Positions 1-8,690 of a stretch of DNA of 64,000 bases are shown here, piece by piece. The notes under the pieces are model-generated. The model was not told the DNA's origin, did not search any database, and saw only the letters and a program-made list of their open reading frames with translations. Numbering within the stretch: the first letter of the stretch is position 1; each line of letters begins with the position of its first letter. Both the position numbers and the translations under genes were made by a program. Location: positions 62,001 through 126,000 of the forward strand of contig DOKY01000002.1 of the NCBI GenBank assembly GCA_003510135.1, read 5' to 3'. This DNA is from Pseudothermotoga sp. GTDB lineage: Bacteria; Thermotogota; Thermotogae; Thermotogales; DSM-5069.

Positions 1-1649
1 TCTCTTTGCGTGAAGGGCCACAACCGTTTTCTGTGAAGGTGGGTTATTCGAAGGACGAGGGCTTCAGCATCGAAAGTGTCTACAATTTGACATACCAGAA
101 CGGCTATGTCTCGGCTCGCGTTGGTTCCAGGGAAAAAGGCGACAAAGCTGGAAATTATTCTCATCTGACGTTGAACTACAGGGCAGATGGTTGGGAGCTG
201 ACCAACAATTTCTACAACCTCGAAGGGCCAGATGGGAAAGATTACGAAATCAGTGGAACGCTGTCTGTGCCATCGTTGTATTCGAAAATGACAGCGTATT
301 TTAGTGATGAAAGATTCTCTTTGCAGTACGTCCTGAATCCTACCAAGAACTTCGTTGTTCAGAGTTTGCTGACTAAAACTCAGACTAAAACGCATTGGAC
401 GTTGCCGAGCATTTCGGTGAAAAAGTTTACCGTCCTGAAGGAGCCATTTTCGCTGATCATCAATTCAGTTTCACACGTTTCATCGCTGCAATACACTGAA
501 GGTAATCTCTTCGATCACTTAGACGATTTCTACACCTTCGGACGCTACAACGCATCGATACAGTTCAAACCTGACCTCGTTTTCAAGCAAATCAATGTCT
601 CGTTGAGCGGTGCCTACGAGTTGGTCGGGACGAATATCACGAGCAAGTACTCGAGGAACTATTTCCAGCTCGATTCGAGTCTGCCCTTCAAGACCGCTCT
701 GCTGCGCGGTGGCTGGTTTAATCTCTCGTTTGATTCTTCCCTGCGCTCGGGCGTTTGGTTTGCCCATGGAATGGATCTGGAATATCTTTTCTCTCAGACG
801 AGCCGAATGGCCTTCACAATCAAACCTCTTGACTTCTTCTCCGCTTCGATTGGTTATCAGAACAGGGCTTCCCTGAACAACGTTTCGCACTCGAGTTTTT
901 CGGACTTTTCTGACCTTTCCAAGGTCACGCTTTCGACGAGCTTGAAGGTGCCAACGAGCAGTATCGAGCTGTCGACAGGCTACGATCTGATAGGGTACAA
1001 GTGGGACGATCTTTTGATAAAAACTTCCAGTACTTTCGACTTTCTGTCGCTCCGCTTATCTGTCTACACCGAAACTCTTTACCAAATCGAAAGCGAAATG
1101 TTCCAAAGGACCAACTGGGATATAACCGTGGGCTTCGGTTCTGTCAATCACGAGACAAAGTTCACCTACCGATACGACAGAACGCCCGCTGTGGATATGC
1201 TGGAAAACAAGCTCAGTATCAGGGGAAAGGGCTTTTTGTTCATGGAGAGACCTAACCTGTCCGTACGTTACACTCTCAGCGTCGAACCTTTCGATCTTCT
1301 CACCATCCAGGCCAAGGGTTCTTTCTACACGGGCCCTGCAAAGCACGCGTTCTCTCTGACCTACACGAGAAGTTCTTACAGACTCCGGGCTTCGTACGAG
1401 CTCTCCGACTTCGATCCGTCCATAAAGGTTTCCTTCTCAGGTAAAGTTCAACCTTTTCAGATCAGTTCTCTCGACCTGACGATAACCAAGGATCTTCACT
1501 GCTGGGGGCTGGTCTTCGAGACGAGCTTTTCGACAGTCGGTGGGTTCAATCTCGAGAAACTCTCGTTCAGATTCTTCATAAAGGAATTTCCGAAGAAAAG
1601 CTTTTCGTTCGATCCCATCACTGGATCGATCGGGGCCGATGTGTTCTGA
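1..1649 (+). CDS. C-terminal part of a large outer-envelope beta-barrel-like protein (LptD/OstA-like), 5' truncated by the window
   Basis: The frame is open to the left edge, so the apparent TTG start at 6 is probably internal. The visible ~548 residues are almost entirely short alternating polar/hydrophobic strands rich in aromatics (Y, F, W), S and T, ending in a terminal Phe, as expected of an outer-membrane beta-barrel. Near the C-terminus there is a K-D-L-H-C-W motif followed by a strand, which resembles the conserved end of LptD/OstA-family barrels. Inference: a barrel of the toga (outer envelope). Thermotogales do not make classical LPS, so an LPS-export role should not be assumed. It lies 15 bases upstream of the helicase gene and is probably co-transcribed with it. 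The barrel nature is fairly sure, the LptD assignment moderate. Confidence 0.6.
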   Translation, partial: SLREGPQPFSVKVGYSKDEGFSIESVYNLTYQNGYVSARVGSREKGDKAGNYSHLTLNYRADGWELTNNFYNLEGPDGKDYEISGTLSVPSLYSKMTAYFSDERFSLQYVLNPTKNFVVQSLLTKTQTKTHWTLPSISVKKFTVLKEPFSLIINSVSHVSSLQYTEGNLFDHLDDFYTFGRYNASIQFKPDLVFKQINVSLSGAYELVGTNITSKYSRNYFQLDSSLPFKTALLRGGWFNLSFDSSLRSGVWFAHGMDLEYLFSQTSRMAFTIKPLDFFSASIGYQNRASLNNVSHSSFSDFSDLSKVTLSTSLKVPTSSIELSTGYDLIGYKWDDLLIKTSSTFDFLSLRLSVYTETLYQIESEMFQRTNWDITVGFGSVNHETKFTYRYDRTPAVDMLENKLSIRGKGFLFMERPNLSVRYTLSVEPFDLLTIQAKGSFYTGPAKHAFSLTYTRSSYRLRASYELSDFDPSIKVSFSGKVQPFQISSLDLTITKDLHCWGLVFETSFSTVGGFNLEKLSFRFFIKEFPKKSFSFDPITGSIGADVF

Positions 1650-1664
1650 CGGTGGTGAAAAGAA

Positions 1665-3554
1665 GTGAAGATAGACTATCTGCAAGAACTCGATGAAGAA
1701 CAGAGAAGAGCCGTACTGGAATCTGAGGGTAGATCACTCGTCATCGCGGGACCCGGATCTGGAAAGACCCGTGTCATCACGTACAAGCTGCTGCACCTTC
1801 TGATGAACGGGATCAAGCCTTCGCAGATTCTGCTCGTCACGTTCACACGCGCCGCAGCAAACGAAATGATAGAGCGGGCGAAGCAAGTCACGGGCATGGA
1901 CCTCGAGGAGCTCACCGCAGGCACTTTCCACCACGTGTGCAACCTGATACTTCGAAGATACGCCAACAGGGTGGGTATCTCGCCGAACTTCACAATACTG
2001 GATGAAGAGGACTCGTTGAGTCTCATAAAACACGTCAGAACGAGAGTGCTAGACAGGATTTTCCAGGGCGAGAAGGAGAAGCATTTTCCGGCACCATCGA
2101 TCCTGCGGAAAGTCTTCTCCTACAGTGTCAACACGATGTGTTCACTCAGGCAAGCTTTGCTGACACTGTATCCAAAACATGCGGAGTTCGAAACGATCAT
2201 CGAGGAGATCTACAAAGAGTACACCATGGAGAAGAGAACTCAGAATTGCGTCGATTACGACGATCTTCTTTCTTTGACAGTTTTCCTGCTCGAAAACGAT
2301 CCGCAGGTCAGATACAGAGAAGCCTCCAGATACAAATGGTTGCTCGTGGACGAATTTCAGGACACGAACATACTGCAACTGAAAATGGTGGACCAGCTGT
2401 CCAGCGTTCACAGAAACGCGTTTGTTGTGGCAGACGATGCTCAAAGCATATACTCTTTCAGAGGCGCAAGGTTCGAAAATGTGAAAGATTTCGCTCGATC
2501 CGATGCCAAGATATTCAAGATACAGACGAACTACAGGAGTACCGAGAGAATCGTTGAGTTCATCAACGCGATGATCCCAAGGACCAGCGTGCCGAAGTTG
2601 CTCCGTTCAGTGAAACCGGACGGTCCAAAACCGAAGGTCGTTAGCACCTGGGACAGAGCGAGTGAGGCGAGCTTCGTAGCGAGACAGATCTTGAAACTGA
2701 TAGAGTTTGGTTACGAGCCGAACCAGATAGGCATACTCTACAGGAGCCATTCGCACTCCTTCGATATACAGCTCGAACTGAGCAGAGATCAGATCGCCTT
2801 TCGAATCCTTTCGGGACTTCGTTTCACAGAGACAGCTCACGTGAAGGACGTGCTGGCCTTTTTGAGGTTGCTGCAGAATCCAAAGGAGAAGGTCTCCTGG
2901 ATCAGAGTGGCGAGGTTGTTCCCCGGCATAGGAACGAAGACGGCTTCGGCTTTCGCGGATCACGCCTCTTCGGTGGAGACGATGGACTTTCAGGAGATGT
3001 TCGAAAGTTTTCCCCTGAAGAAAGCTTCCTTGAACAGGATCCGGGAGATCTTTTCTGAGTTAATGAAAGAAGAGGCTGTTTCGAAGAAGATAGAGAGGCT
3101 CTACGAATCCTTCTACAGGGAATATCTGGAGGAAAACTATTCGGACTACGCAGAAAGGCAGCTCGACATTCAAAGGCTCATAGAAATGGCCGGGCGGTAC
3201 AGGTCTCTGGAAAGGTTCCTGTCGGATCTGATGATCAGCGAAGACGTGAACCAAGAAAGGGGCACCGACAAGGTCACGTTGACGACGGTTCACCAGGCGA
3301 AGGGTTTGGAGTGGGACGTTGTGTTCGTTCTGAGCGTGAATCCGGGAGATTTTCCAAGTTACTACGCCGTGATCGATGGGAAGCTCGATGAGGAGGAAAG
3401 GATTTTCTATGTTGCCATAACGCGAGCCAAAGAATTGCTCTACATCATGCGACAGGAATCTGTACAGCGAAACTACGTCTCATGGATGAAGTTGCCCGAC
3501 TTCATCGATAGAATTCCGAGGGAACTCGTTGAATGGATCGATGCGACCGACTGA
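1665..3554 (+). CDS. UvrD/PcrA/Rep-type superfamily 1 DNA helicase
   Basis: An ATP-dependent 3'-5' DNA helicase by family. Motifs appear in order: Q motif and Walker A (GPGSGKT, residues ~29-36), motif Ia (TFTRAAANEM), motif II (LLVDEFQDTN), motif III (DDAQSIYSFRGA), motif IV (TNYRSTERIV), motif V (TVHQAKGLEWD) and motif VI (ERIFYVAITRAKE). At 629 residues it is shorter than typical UvrD/PcrA (~720), mainly at the C-terminus. The GTG start at 1665 is preceded by a GGTG/AAGAAG-type site. The gene is followed 15 bases later by recN, so the pair looks like a DNA-repair operon. Whether it is the UvrD/PcrA orthologue or a Rep-like paralogue cannot be decided here. Confidence 0.93.
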   Translation: MKIDYLQELDEEQRRAVLESEGRSLVIAGPGSGKTRVITYKLLHLLMNGIKPSQILLVTFTRAAANEMIERAKQVTGMDLEELTAGTFHHVCNLILRRYANRVGISPNFTILDEEDSLSLIKHVRTRVLDRIFQGEKEKHFPAPSILRKVFSYSVNTMCSLRQALLTLYPKHAEFETIIEEIYKEYTMEKRTQNCVDYDDLLSLTVFLLENDPQVRYREASRYKWLLVDEFQDTNILQLKMVDQLSSVHRNAFVVADDAQSIYSFRGARFENVKDFARSDAKIFKIQTNYRSTERIVEFINAMIPRTSVPKLLRSVKPDGPKPKVVSTWDRASEASFVARQILKLIEFGYEPNQIGILYRSHSHSFDIQLELSRDQIAFRILSGLRFTETAHVKDVLAFLRLLQNPKEKVSWIRVARLFPGIGTKTASAFADHASSVETMDFQEMFESFPLKKASLNRIREIFSELMKEEAVSKKIERLYESFYREYLEENYSDYAERQLDIQRLIEMAGRYRSLERFLSDLMISEDVNQERGTDKVTLTTVHQAKGLEWDVVFVLSVNPGDFPSYYAVIDGKLDEEERIFYVAITRAKELLYIMRQESVQRNYVSWMKLPDFIDRIPRELVEWIDATD

Positions 3555-3569
3555 GAGAGTGGTGAGCCG

Positions 3570-5117
3570 ATGATTCTGAGGTTTGCCGGGAAAAAACTGC
3601 TCTATTTCGATTCCTTCGATCTCGAGTTCAGTGAGGGGTTGAACGTCATAACGGGTGAGACGGGTGCTGGCAAATCGATCGTGTTGAAAGGTCTGCAGGC
3701 GTTGCTTGGAAAAAGAGTCGAACTGTTCGACAGCGATGAGACGTGGCTCGAAGCGCTCGTACAGGTAGACGCCGTTGATGAAGAACTCAAGGAACTGGGC
3801 ATTCAACAGGGTGAGCACATCGTGAGTTTGAGCGCCGGTAAAAGGTGGATATACCGCATCGATGGAAGGATGTATCCGCAGAATGTCGTCGAGAGAATGT
3901 TCGAAGACAGGGTCCATTTTCATCAGCAGAACACCCATGTGAACTTGCTCAGGAAGCGTTATCAGCTGTCTTTGCTCGACAGGTTCTGCAACAATCTTCA
4001 GCTTTTTTCTGATTATACTGAGGCGTACGGAAGAATGATCGAACTTCGAAAAATCGTCGAAGAATTCAGCATCGAGAATTTGGACCAGAGAATCGAGGAA
4101 CTGAACAGAGAACTTGCTTTCTTCGAAAAGTACAAACCCAGCGAAGACGAAGAAAAAACTCTGAAAGAAAGATTCGAGAGAATCAACAAAGCCAAGCAGA
4201 TCGTATCACTCATGGAAGAGATTTTGAACACGCTCGATGAAGATCTCACTACACGAATTTGGCGCTTGAGCTTTTCGGCTGACAGAATGGCATCGCTCGT
4301 GCCGAAAGGCCTGCCTGGACTGTTGAGAGATATCGCCGAAAAGTCCGACGAGGTCAGGAGATTGATCACGAGGTTCATCGATGAAATGCAGCTTGAAGAT
4401 TCGCGCGAGCTGGAAACAAGACTGAGCGTGTACAACGAGTTGAAGAGACGTTTTGGACCCGATTGGGAAAATATAAAGAAGAACTGGGCGAGACTGGAAA
4501 GAGAAAAAGACGAATTGGTCAGTAACAAAAGAAAGCTGGAACTCGCAGGCCGTGAGCTTCGCTCGATTGAAGAACGCTGCTGGAGCCTTGCCGAAAAATT
4601 GCACGAAAACAGACTCAAAGCCGCTGGTGAGTTTGAAAGTCTAGTCAGGCAGCATCTTCAGGAACTTGCGATGAGTCTAAAATTTTCGGTGAAGATCGGA
4701 AAACTGAATCAATTGACCCCCAGCGGTGTCAGTGATGTCGAATTCGTCGTCGAGGCAAGCGGTGAAGAGAGACCTCTCAGAGACGTACTTTCTGGAGGAG
4801 AACTCTCACGTATGGTGCTCGCAGTGCATTTATCGGTTGCAAACCAAGCAGGCAGTGTCTTCGTCTTCGACGAGATAGACAGCGGCATAGGGGGTATAAC
4901 GGGAAACGTGCTCGGAGAGAAGTTGAAATCGCTATCGAGAACATCTCAGGTCATAGTTGTGACTCACCTGCCGCAGATCGCGAGGCATGCGGATGCGCAT
5001 TTCGTGGTGCTCAGGGAGGACAGAAGCATGCGTGTGAAATCTCTCACACCGGAAGAAAGAAGATACGAGCTGCTACGCATGATCGGAGGAAAGGACCTGT
5101 GGGGGGATGTCGTGTGA
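3570..5117 (+). CDS. recN: DNA repair protein RecN (SMC-like ATPase)
   Basis: RecN is an SMC-family ATPase acting in double-strand-break repair. The head has Walker A at residues 29-36 (GETGAGKS), a long charged coiled-coil region in the middle (roughly residues 150-350), the ABC-type signature SGGELSRMVLA and Walker B FDEIDSGIGG, followed by the QVIVVTHLPQIA switch region typical of RecN. At 515 residues it is slightly shorter than the usual ~550, the difference being in the coiled coil. ATG at 3570 has a GGTGA site. The stop overlaps the next gene in a GTGA arrangement, so translation is probably coupled. Confidence 0.95.
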   Translation: MILRFAGKKLLYFDSFDLEFSEGLNVITGETGAGKSIVLKGLQALLGKRVELFDSDETWLEALVQVDAVDEELKELGIQQGEHIVSLSAGKRWIYRIDGRMYPQNVVERMFEDRVHFHQQNTHVNLLRKRYQLSLLDRFCNNLQLFSDYTEAYGRMIELRKIVEEFSIENLDQRIEELNRELAFFEKYKPSEDEEKTLKERFERINKAKQIVSLMEEILNTLDEDLTTRIWRLSFSADRMASLVPKGLPGLLRDIAEKSDEVRRLITRFIDEMQLEDSRELETRLSVYNELKRRFGPDWENIKKNWARLEREKDELVSNKRKLELAGRELRSIEERCWSLAEKLHENRLKAAGEFESLVRQHLQELAMSLKFSVKIGKLNQLTPSGVSDVEFVVEASGEERPLRDVLSGGELSRMVLAVHLSVANQAGSVFVFDEIDSGIGGITGNVLGEKLKSLSRTSQVIVVTHLPQIARHADAHFVVLREDRSMRVKSLTPEERRYELLRMIGGKDLWGDVV

Positions 5118-6547
5118 TCCTCTTTGGTACTGGTGGCGTGAGGGGGATCATGAGAGATGGTGAGTTCGACGAGGAACTCATAATCAACGTTTCACGTGCC
5201 GTTGCCTTATGGATGCATGAAGAGAAACTGGATGGAGTGGTCATCGCGTACGATACGAGGAGGAATTCCGGTTATTTTGCAAAACTCGCAGCGCAAACTT
5301 TCACGAGTTGTGGCATAGAGACGTACCTTTTCGATGCTCCCACGCCGACACCTCTTCTGTCTTTCGCCGTTCGAGAGTTGAGAGTCGGGGCTGGCGTGGT
5401 GATCACGGCAAGCCATAATCCTCCGCAGTACAACGGTTACAAGGTCTACACGGGCGATGGGGTGCAAGCAGTTCCGAGCTATACCGAAAAGATCTCATCG
5501 TTAATGGGTAAACCCTTCAGGGTGAATAAAACTGCCCGAATGCAATTTGTTTCAAAAGAGATCGAAGAACGTTATGTTGAAAAACTCGTTCAGCTGGTGA
5601 AAGACCACGTCGAGAAGCGTTCAAGGATCGTGTATTCCCCACTTCAGGGTACGGGTGCTCGCTTCGTTCCTAAGGTTTTACGTGAACTCGGATGTGAGGT
5701 GATTTGTGTCGAACAACAGATGGAATTCGATCCAGATTTCTCGAAAGTGACATCGCTGAATCCCGAAGACGAGAAGGCTTTCGATATGGTGAGAAGAGTG
5801 TGTCAGGAAGAAAAAACGAGATTTGGAATTGCAACCGATCCGGATTGCGACAGGGTCGGGTTGATCGTCGATGGAAAGAGGTTGTCGGGCAATCAGGTAG
5901 GGGTGTTGCTGACAGAAATGCTCAGGCACCGTGCAAATCCTGGAAGTAACCTGATCAAAACCTTTGTGACCACAGATATGGTGAAACCCATGTGTGAAGA
6001 ACTGAATCTGCGCGTGCTGGAAACCCCCACGGGATTCAAGTACATAGGTCATCTAATAGAAACCAGGTCGAAGGAGCCCAGCTTCAGCTACTTTCTTGCC
6101 TTCGAGGAGAGTTGCGGGTATCTGATGGGTGATCTGGTGAGGGACAAAGACGGTGTTCTGGGTTCAGCACTGATCGTTGGGCTTTGTTCGAAGTACGACC
6201 CAATCGAACTGTTAAACAGTCTGTACGAGAGGTACGGTTACCACATCGAAGAACTGATCTCGATGTCTTTCGAAAGTCCGGAGCAAGCGAAGCAGAAATA
6301 TGAAGCACTGAAACACAACCCGCCCACGAGAATCGCTGATCAGGAGATTGTTCGTATCTTCGACTATGAAAACGATCCACAGATGCCGAACGAAACGCTT
6401 CTGCTCGAGACTGAGAGTGTCAAGATTTATGTCAGGCCTTCTGGAACCGAACCGAAGTTGAAGATCTACGTGAAGGTCGTAGGCTGTGACGAACACGAAG
6501 CAAGATCGATTCTGGGATCTGTGAGAAAGGCTGTGATGAGATTATGA
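5114..6547 (+). CDS. Phosphohexomutase (phosphoglucomutase/phosphomannomutase family)
   Basis: An alpha-D-phosphohexomutase interconverting hexose 1- and 6-phosphates. Visible motifs are the phosphoserine loop TASHNPPQYNGYK, the Mg2+ loop DPDCDR, the sugar-specificity loop FEESCGYLMGD and the phosphate-binding RPSGTEPKLKIYV near the C-terminus. The longest frame begins at GTG 5099. I prefer GTG 5114 because a GGGGGGA ribosome binding site lies 7-8 bases before it and it makes the common GTGA overlap with recN. The product then begins directly with the ILFGTGGVRG motif, as in homologues. Substrate preference (glucose versus mannose) cannot be read. It overlaps the next gene by ATGA. Confidence 0.92.
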   Translation: MILFGTGGVRGIMRDGEFDEELIINVSRAVALWMHEEKLDGVVIAYDTRRNSGYFAKLAAQTFTSCGIETYLFDAPTPTPLLSFAVRELRVGAGVVITASHNPPQYNGYKVYTGDGVQAVPSYTEKISSLMGKPFRVNKTARMQFVSKEIEERYVEKLVQLVKDHVEKRSRIVYSPLQGTGARFVPKVLRELGCEVICVEQQMEFDPDFSKVTSLNPEDEKAFDMVRRVCQEEKTRFGIATDPDCDRVGLIVDGKRLSGNQVGVLLTEMLRHRANPGSNLIKTFVTTDMVKPMCEELNLRVLETPTGFKYIGHLIETRSKEPSFSYFLAFEESCGYLMGDLVRDKDGVLGSALIVGLCSKYDPIELLNSLYERYGYHIEELISMSFESPEQAKQKYEALKHNPPTRIADQEIVRIFDYENDPQMPNETLLLETESVKIYVRPSGTEPKLKIYVKVVGCDEHEARSILGSVRKAVMRL

Positions 6548-7785
6548 GCATCTTGTTGAAGAACGCGTTGCTTATGTGCGATGTTCGTTCAGAGCCGAAA
6601 CTTTCGGATTTGCTCGTGGAAGATGGTAAGATCGCAGGGATAGGGAATTTCACAGAAGCGGCAGTCGACGAAGTTCATGATATGTCTGGAAAACTCGTCA
6701 TGCCAGGTTTTGTGAACGCGCACACGCACGCAGCGATGGCACTCATGAGAGGCTCTGCGGAGGATATGAGACTGCAGGAGTGGCTTCTCAAAAAGATATT
6801 CCCGATAGAGGAGAGATTAACCCCGGAAGACGTCTACTATGGAACGATGATGGCTCAGCTGGAGATGGCAAGAAAAGGCGTTGTAGCTTATGTCGACATG
6901 TACTTCCATTGCGATGCGGTCGTGCAGGCGGCTCTGGACTTCGGGATGAAGGCTCTGATAACGCGTGGCTTGACCGATCACGATGGTGATAACGGTAGAT
7001 TGAAACAGAACATCGAGTACTTCGAGCGCTGGAATGGTAAGCAAGGTTTGATATCGATAGGTTTTGGTCCGCACGCACCTTACAGCTGTTCACTGTCATA
7101 CATAGATCAAATCGCCCGCGTCGCTTTGGAACTGGGTGCCCCAATCACGATGCATCTTTTCGAGTCGCCCGAGGAGGATTACTCACTGAAAGAGATACTG
7201 AAGACCCAACTCAGAGAGTGCAAAGTGATCTTCGCACACTGTGTTCACATCCCGGAGAAGGACATCGAACTCCTTTCGTCAGAAAACTTCTTCGTTGCGC
7301 ACAATCCAACGAGCAATCTGAAACTTGGAAACGGCGTGGCTCCAATTCAAAAGATGATCGAAAAGAATGTGCAGGTATGTCTGGGCACAGACGGTGCCGC
7401 GAGCAACAACACACTCGACGTTTGGCACGAAATGCGCTTGGCTGCCTTGTTGCAGAAAGCTTCAGATCCAAGGAACATTTCCATCCATCAGGCATTGAAC
7501 ATGGCGATCGAGCAAGGTGCCAAGGCTGTGGGTCTCACGCCCGGTAAGATCGAGATCGATGGAGACGCCGATCTGATTGTTGTCGATCTGAACAAACCTT
7601 GGTATGTGCCGCTCGACAGGATCAAGAATCACATCGTTCACTCTGCAAATTCGCTGGACGTCTTCGCCACAATGATCAAGGGTCGGTGGGTTTATTACGA
7701 CGGAGAGTATCCCACTGTCGATACAGAGTATATCTTCGAGAAGTGCGAGGAGGCGATCCGAAGATTGACAGGTACAACAAGCTGA
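6544..7785 (+). CDS. mtaD: 5-methylthioadenosine/S-adenosylhomocysteine deaminase
   Basis: A zinc amidohydrolase that deaminates S-adenosylhomocysteine and methylthioadenosine to the inosine analogues; the T. maritima member of this subgroup is biochemically known. Residues visible: HTHAAMALMRG (metal HxH), FGPHAPYSC, the metal His in FAHCVHI, and LGTDGAASNN with the catalytic Asp. Length 413 fits the family (~405-430). The ATG lies in an ATGA overlap with the mutase. It ends inside the start region of the radical SAM gene. The alternative, another adenosine/guanine deaminase-like amidohydrolase, is less likely given the PHAPYSC and GTDGAASNN motifs. Confidence 0.92.
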   Translation: MSILLKNALLMCDVRSEPKLSDLLVEDGKIAGIGNFTEAAVDEVHDMSGKLVMPGFVNAHTHAAMALMRGSAEDMRLQEWLLKKIFPIEERLTPEDVYYGTMMAQLEMARKGVVAYVDMYFHCDAVVQAALDFGMKALITRGLTDHDGDNGRLKQNIEYFERWNGKQGLISIGFGPHAPYSCSLSYIDQIARVALELGAPITMHLFESPEEDYSLKEILKTQLRECKVIFAHCVHIPEKDIELLSSENFFVAHNPTSNLKLGNGVAPIQKMIEKNVQVCLGTDGAASNNTLDVWHEMRLAALLQKASDPRNISIHQALNMAIEQGAKAVGLTPGKIEIDGDADLIVVDLNKPWYVPLDRIKNHIVHSANSLDVFATMIKGRWVYYDGEYPTVDTEYIFEKCEEAIRRLTGTTS

Positions 7786-8690
7786 GCGAGCATTTGAAAC
7801 GTCGTTACGGTGCGAGGGTTCACAGGCTCATCATAGACGCAGGTTTCACGTGCCCCAACAGGCAAAAGAACGGTCCGTGTATCTTCTGTGATCCTACAGG
7901 TAGTGGGTTCAACACGCTGCACGGTCTACCCATCCGCGAACAGGTGCTCAGGCAGAAAGAATGGGCAAGTAAGAGATATGGCGCAAGCAAATTTATAGCC
8001 TACTTTCAAGCTTTCACGAACACCTACGCACCAGTAGATACACTCCGCGAGAGGTACTCGGAGGCTTTGGTGGACGAATCCATTGTTCAGCTCGCAATCT
8101 CGACCAGACCCGACTGTGTTCCAGAAGAAGTGCTGAACCTGCTGGATGAGTTCAAGACGCGAGTGGACGTCTCGCTCGAACTCGGCCTTCAAACGATCAA
8201 TTCCAGAACGTTGAGGATACTGAACAGAGGTCACGGCGTTGCTGAATTCGTAGACGCCGTGCTCAGGGCAAAAGATCACGGCTTTGAGATCGTTGTCCAC
8301 GTGATCGTCGATCTGCCCTGGGACGAGCTGGGAGATGTTGTCGACACCGCGAAAACCCTCTCTTATTTGAATGTGGATGGTGTGAAGATCCACTCACTCT
8401 ATGTTGTGAAGGATAGCCCTCTGGGGACAATGTTCAGGAAAGGGGAGTTCCAGCCAGTGAGTCTCGAATCTTTTTTCGAAAGGATCGTCGCCTTTTTGGA
8501 ACATCTCTCCCCCCGAATCGTAATACACAGACTGGTCTCGGACCCTCCCAGGGCCGGGACACTGTTCGCACGATGGGGCCTGTCGAAAAGTCAACTCGTG
8601 AGCATGATAGAGGCCGAACTTGAAAGAAGAAACACCTTTCAAGGTGCGAAGTTGATGCCCGCCAGGGGCGGGCAGGTTAATCCAGCTTGA
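7743..8690 (+). CDS. YhcC/TIGR01212-family radical SAM protein
   Basis: A radical SAM protein of the YhcC family, of unsettled function. The cluster motif is TCPNRQKNGPCIFC (Cys spacing 8 and 2, typical of this family rather than CxxxCxxC). It is followed by the YFQAFTNTYAP motif and a TIM-barrel with STRPDC, LELGLQT and HVIVDLPWD. The start is uncertain. The first conventional codon near the conserved N-terminus (RYNKLSEHLKRRYG) is GTG 7743, but the strong GAGGAGG site at 7747-7753 lies inside that version and sits 10 bases before an in-frame ATT at 7764, which would give the usual family length. It overlaps mtaD by ~20-40 bases and the convergent S9 peptidase gene by 14. Confidence 0.88.
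   Translation: MRGGDPKIDRYNKLSEHLKRRYGARVHRLIIDAGFTCPNRQKNGPCIFCDPTGSGFNTLHGLPIREQVLRQKEWASKRYGASKFIAYFQAFTNTYAPVDTLRERYSEALVDESIVQLAISTRPDCVPEEVLNLLDEFKTRVDVSLELGLQTINSRTLRILNRGHGVAEFVDAVLRAKDHGFEIVVHVIVDLPWDELGDVVDTAKTLSYLNVDGVKIHSLYVVKDSPLGTMFRKGEFQPVSLESFFERIVAFLEHLSPRIVIHRLVSDPPRAGTLFARWGLSKSQLVSMIEAELERRNTFQGAKLMPARGGQVNPA
8657..8673. repeat. GC-rich inverted repeat at a convergent gene end
   Basis: A perfect 7-bp inverted repeat (GCCCGCC, loop AGG, GGCGGGC) lies in the last codons of the radical SAM gene, 4 bases before the convergent S9 peptidase stop. It is symmetrical and could stop transcription from both sides, but neither strand shows a clear U-tract, so a classical intrinsic terminator is doubtful. 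Confidence 0.4.
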
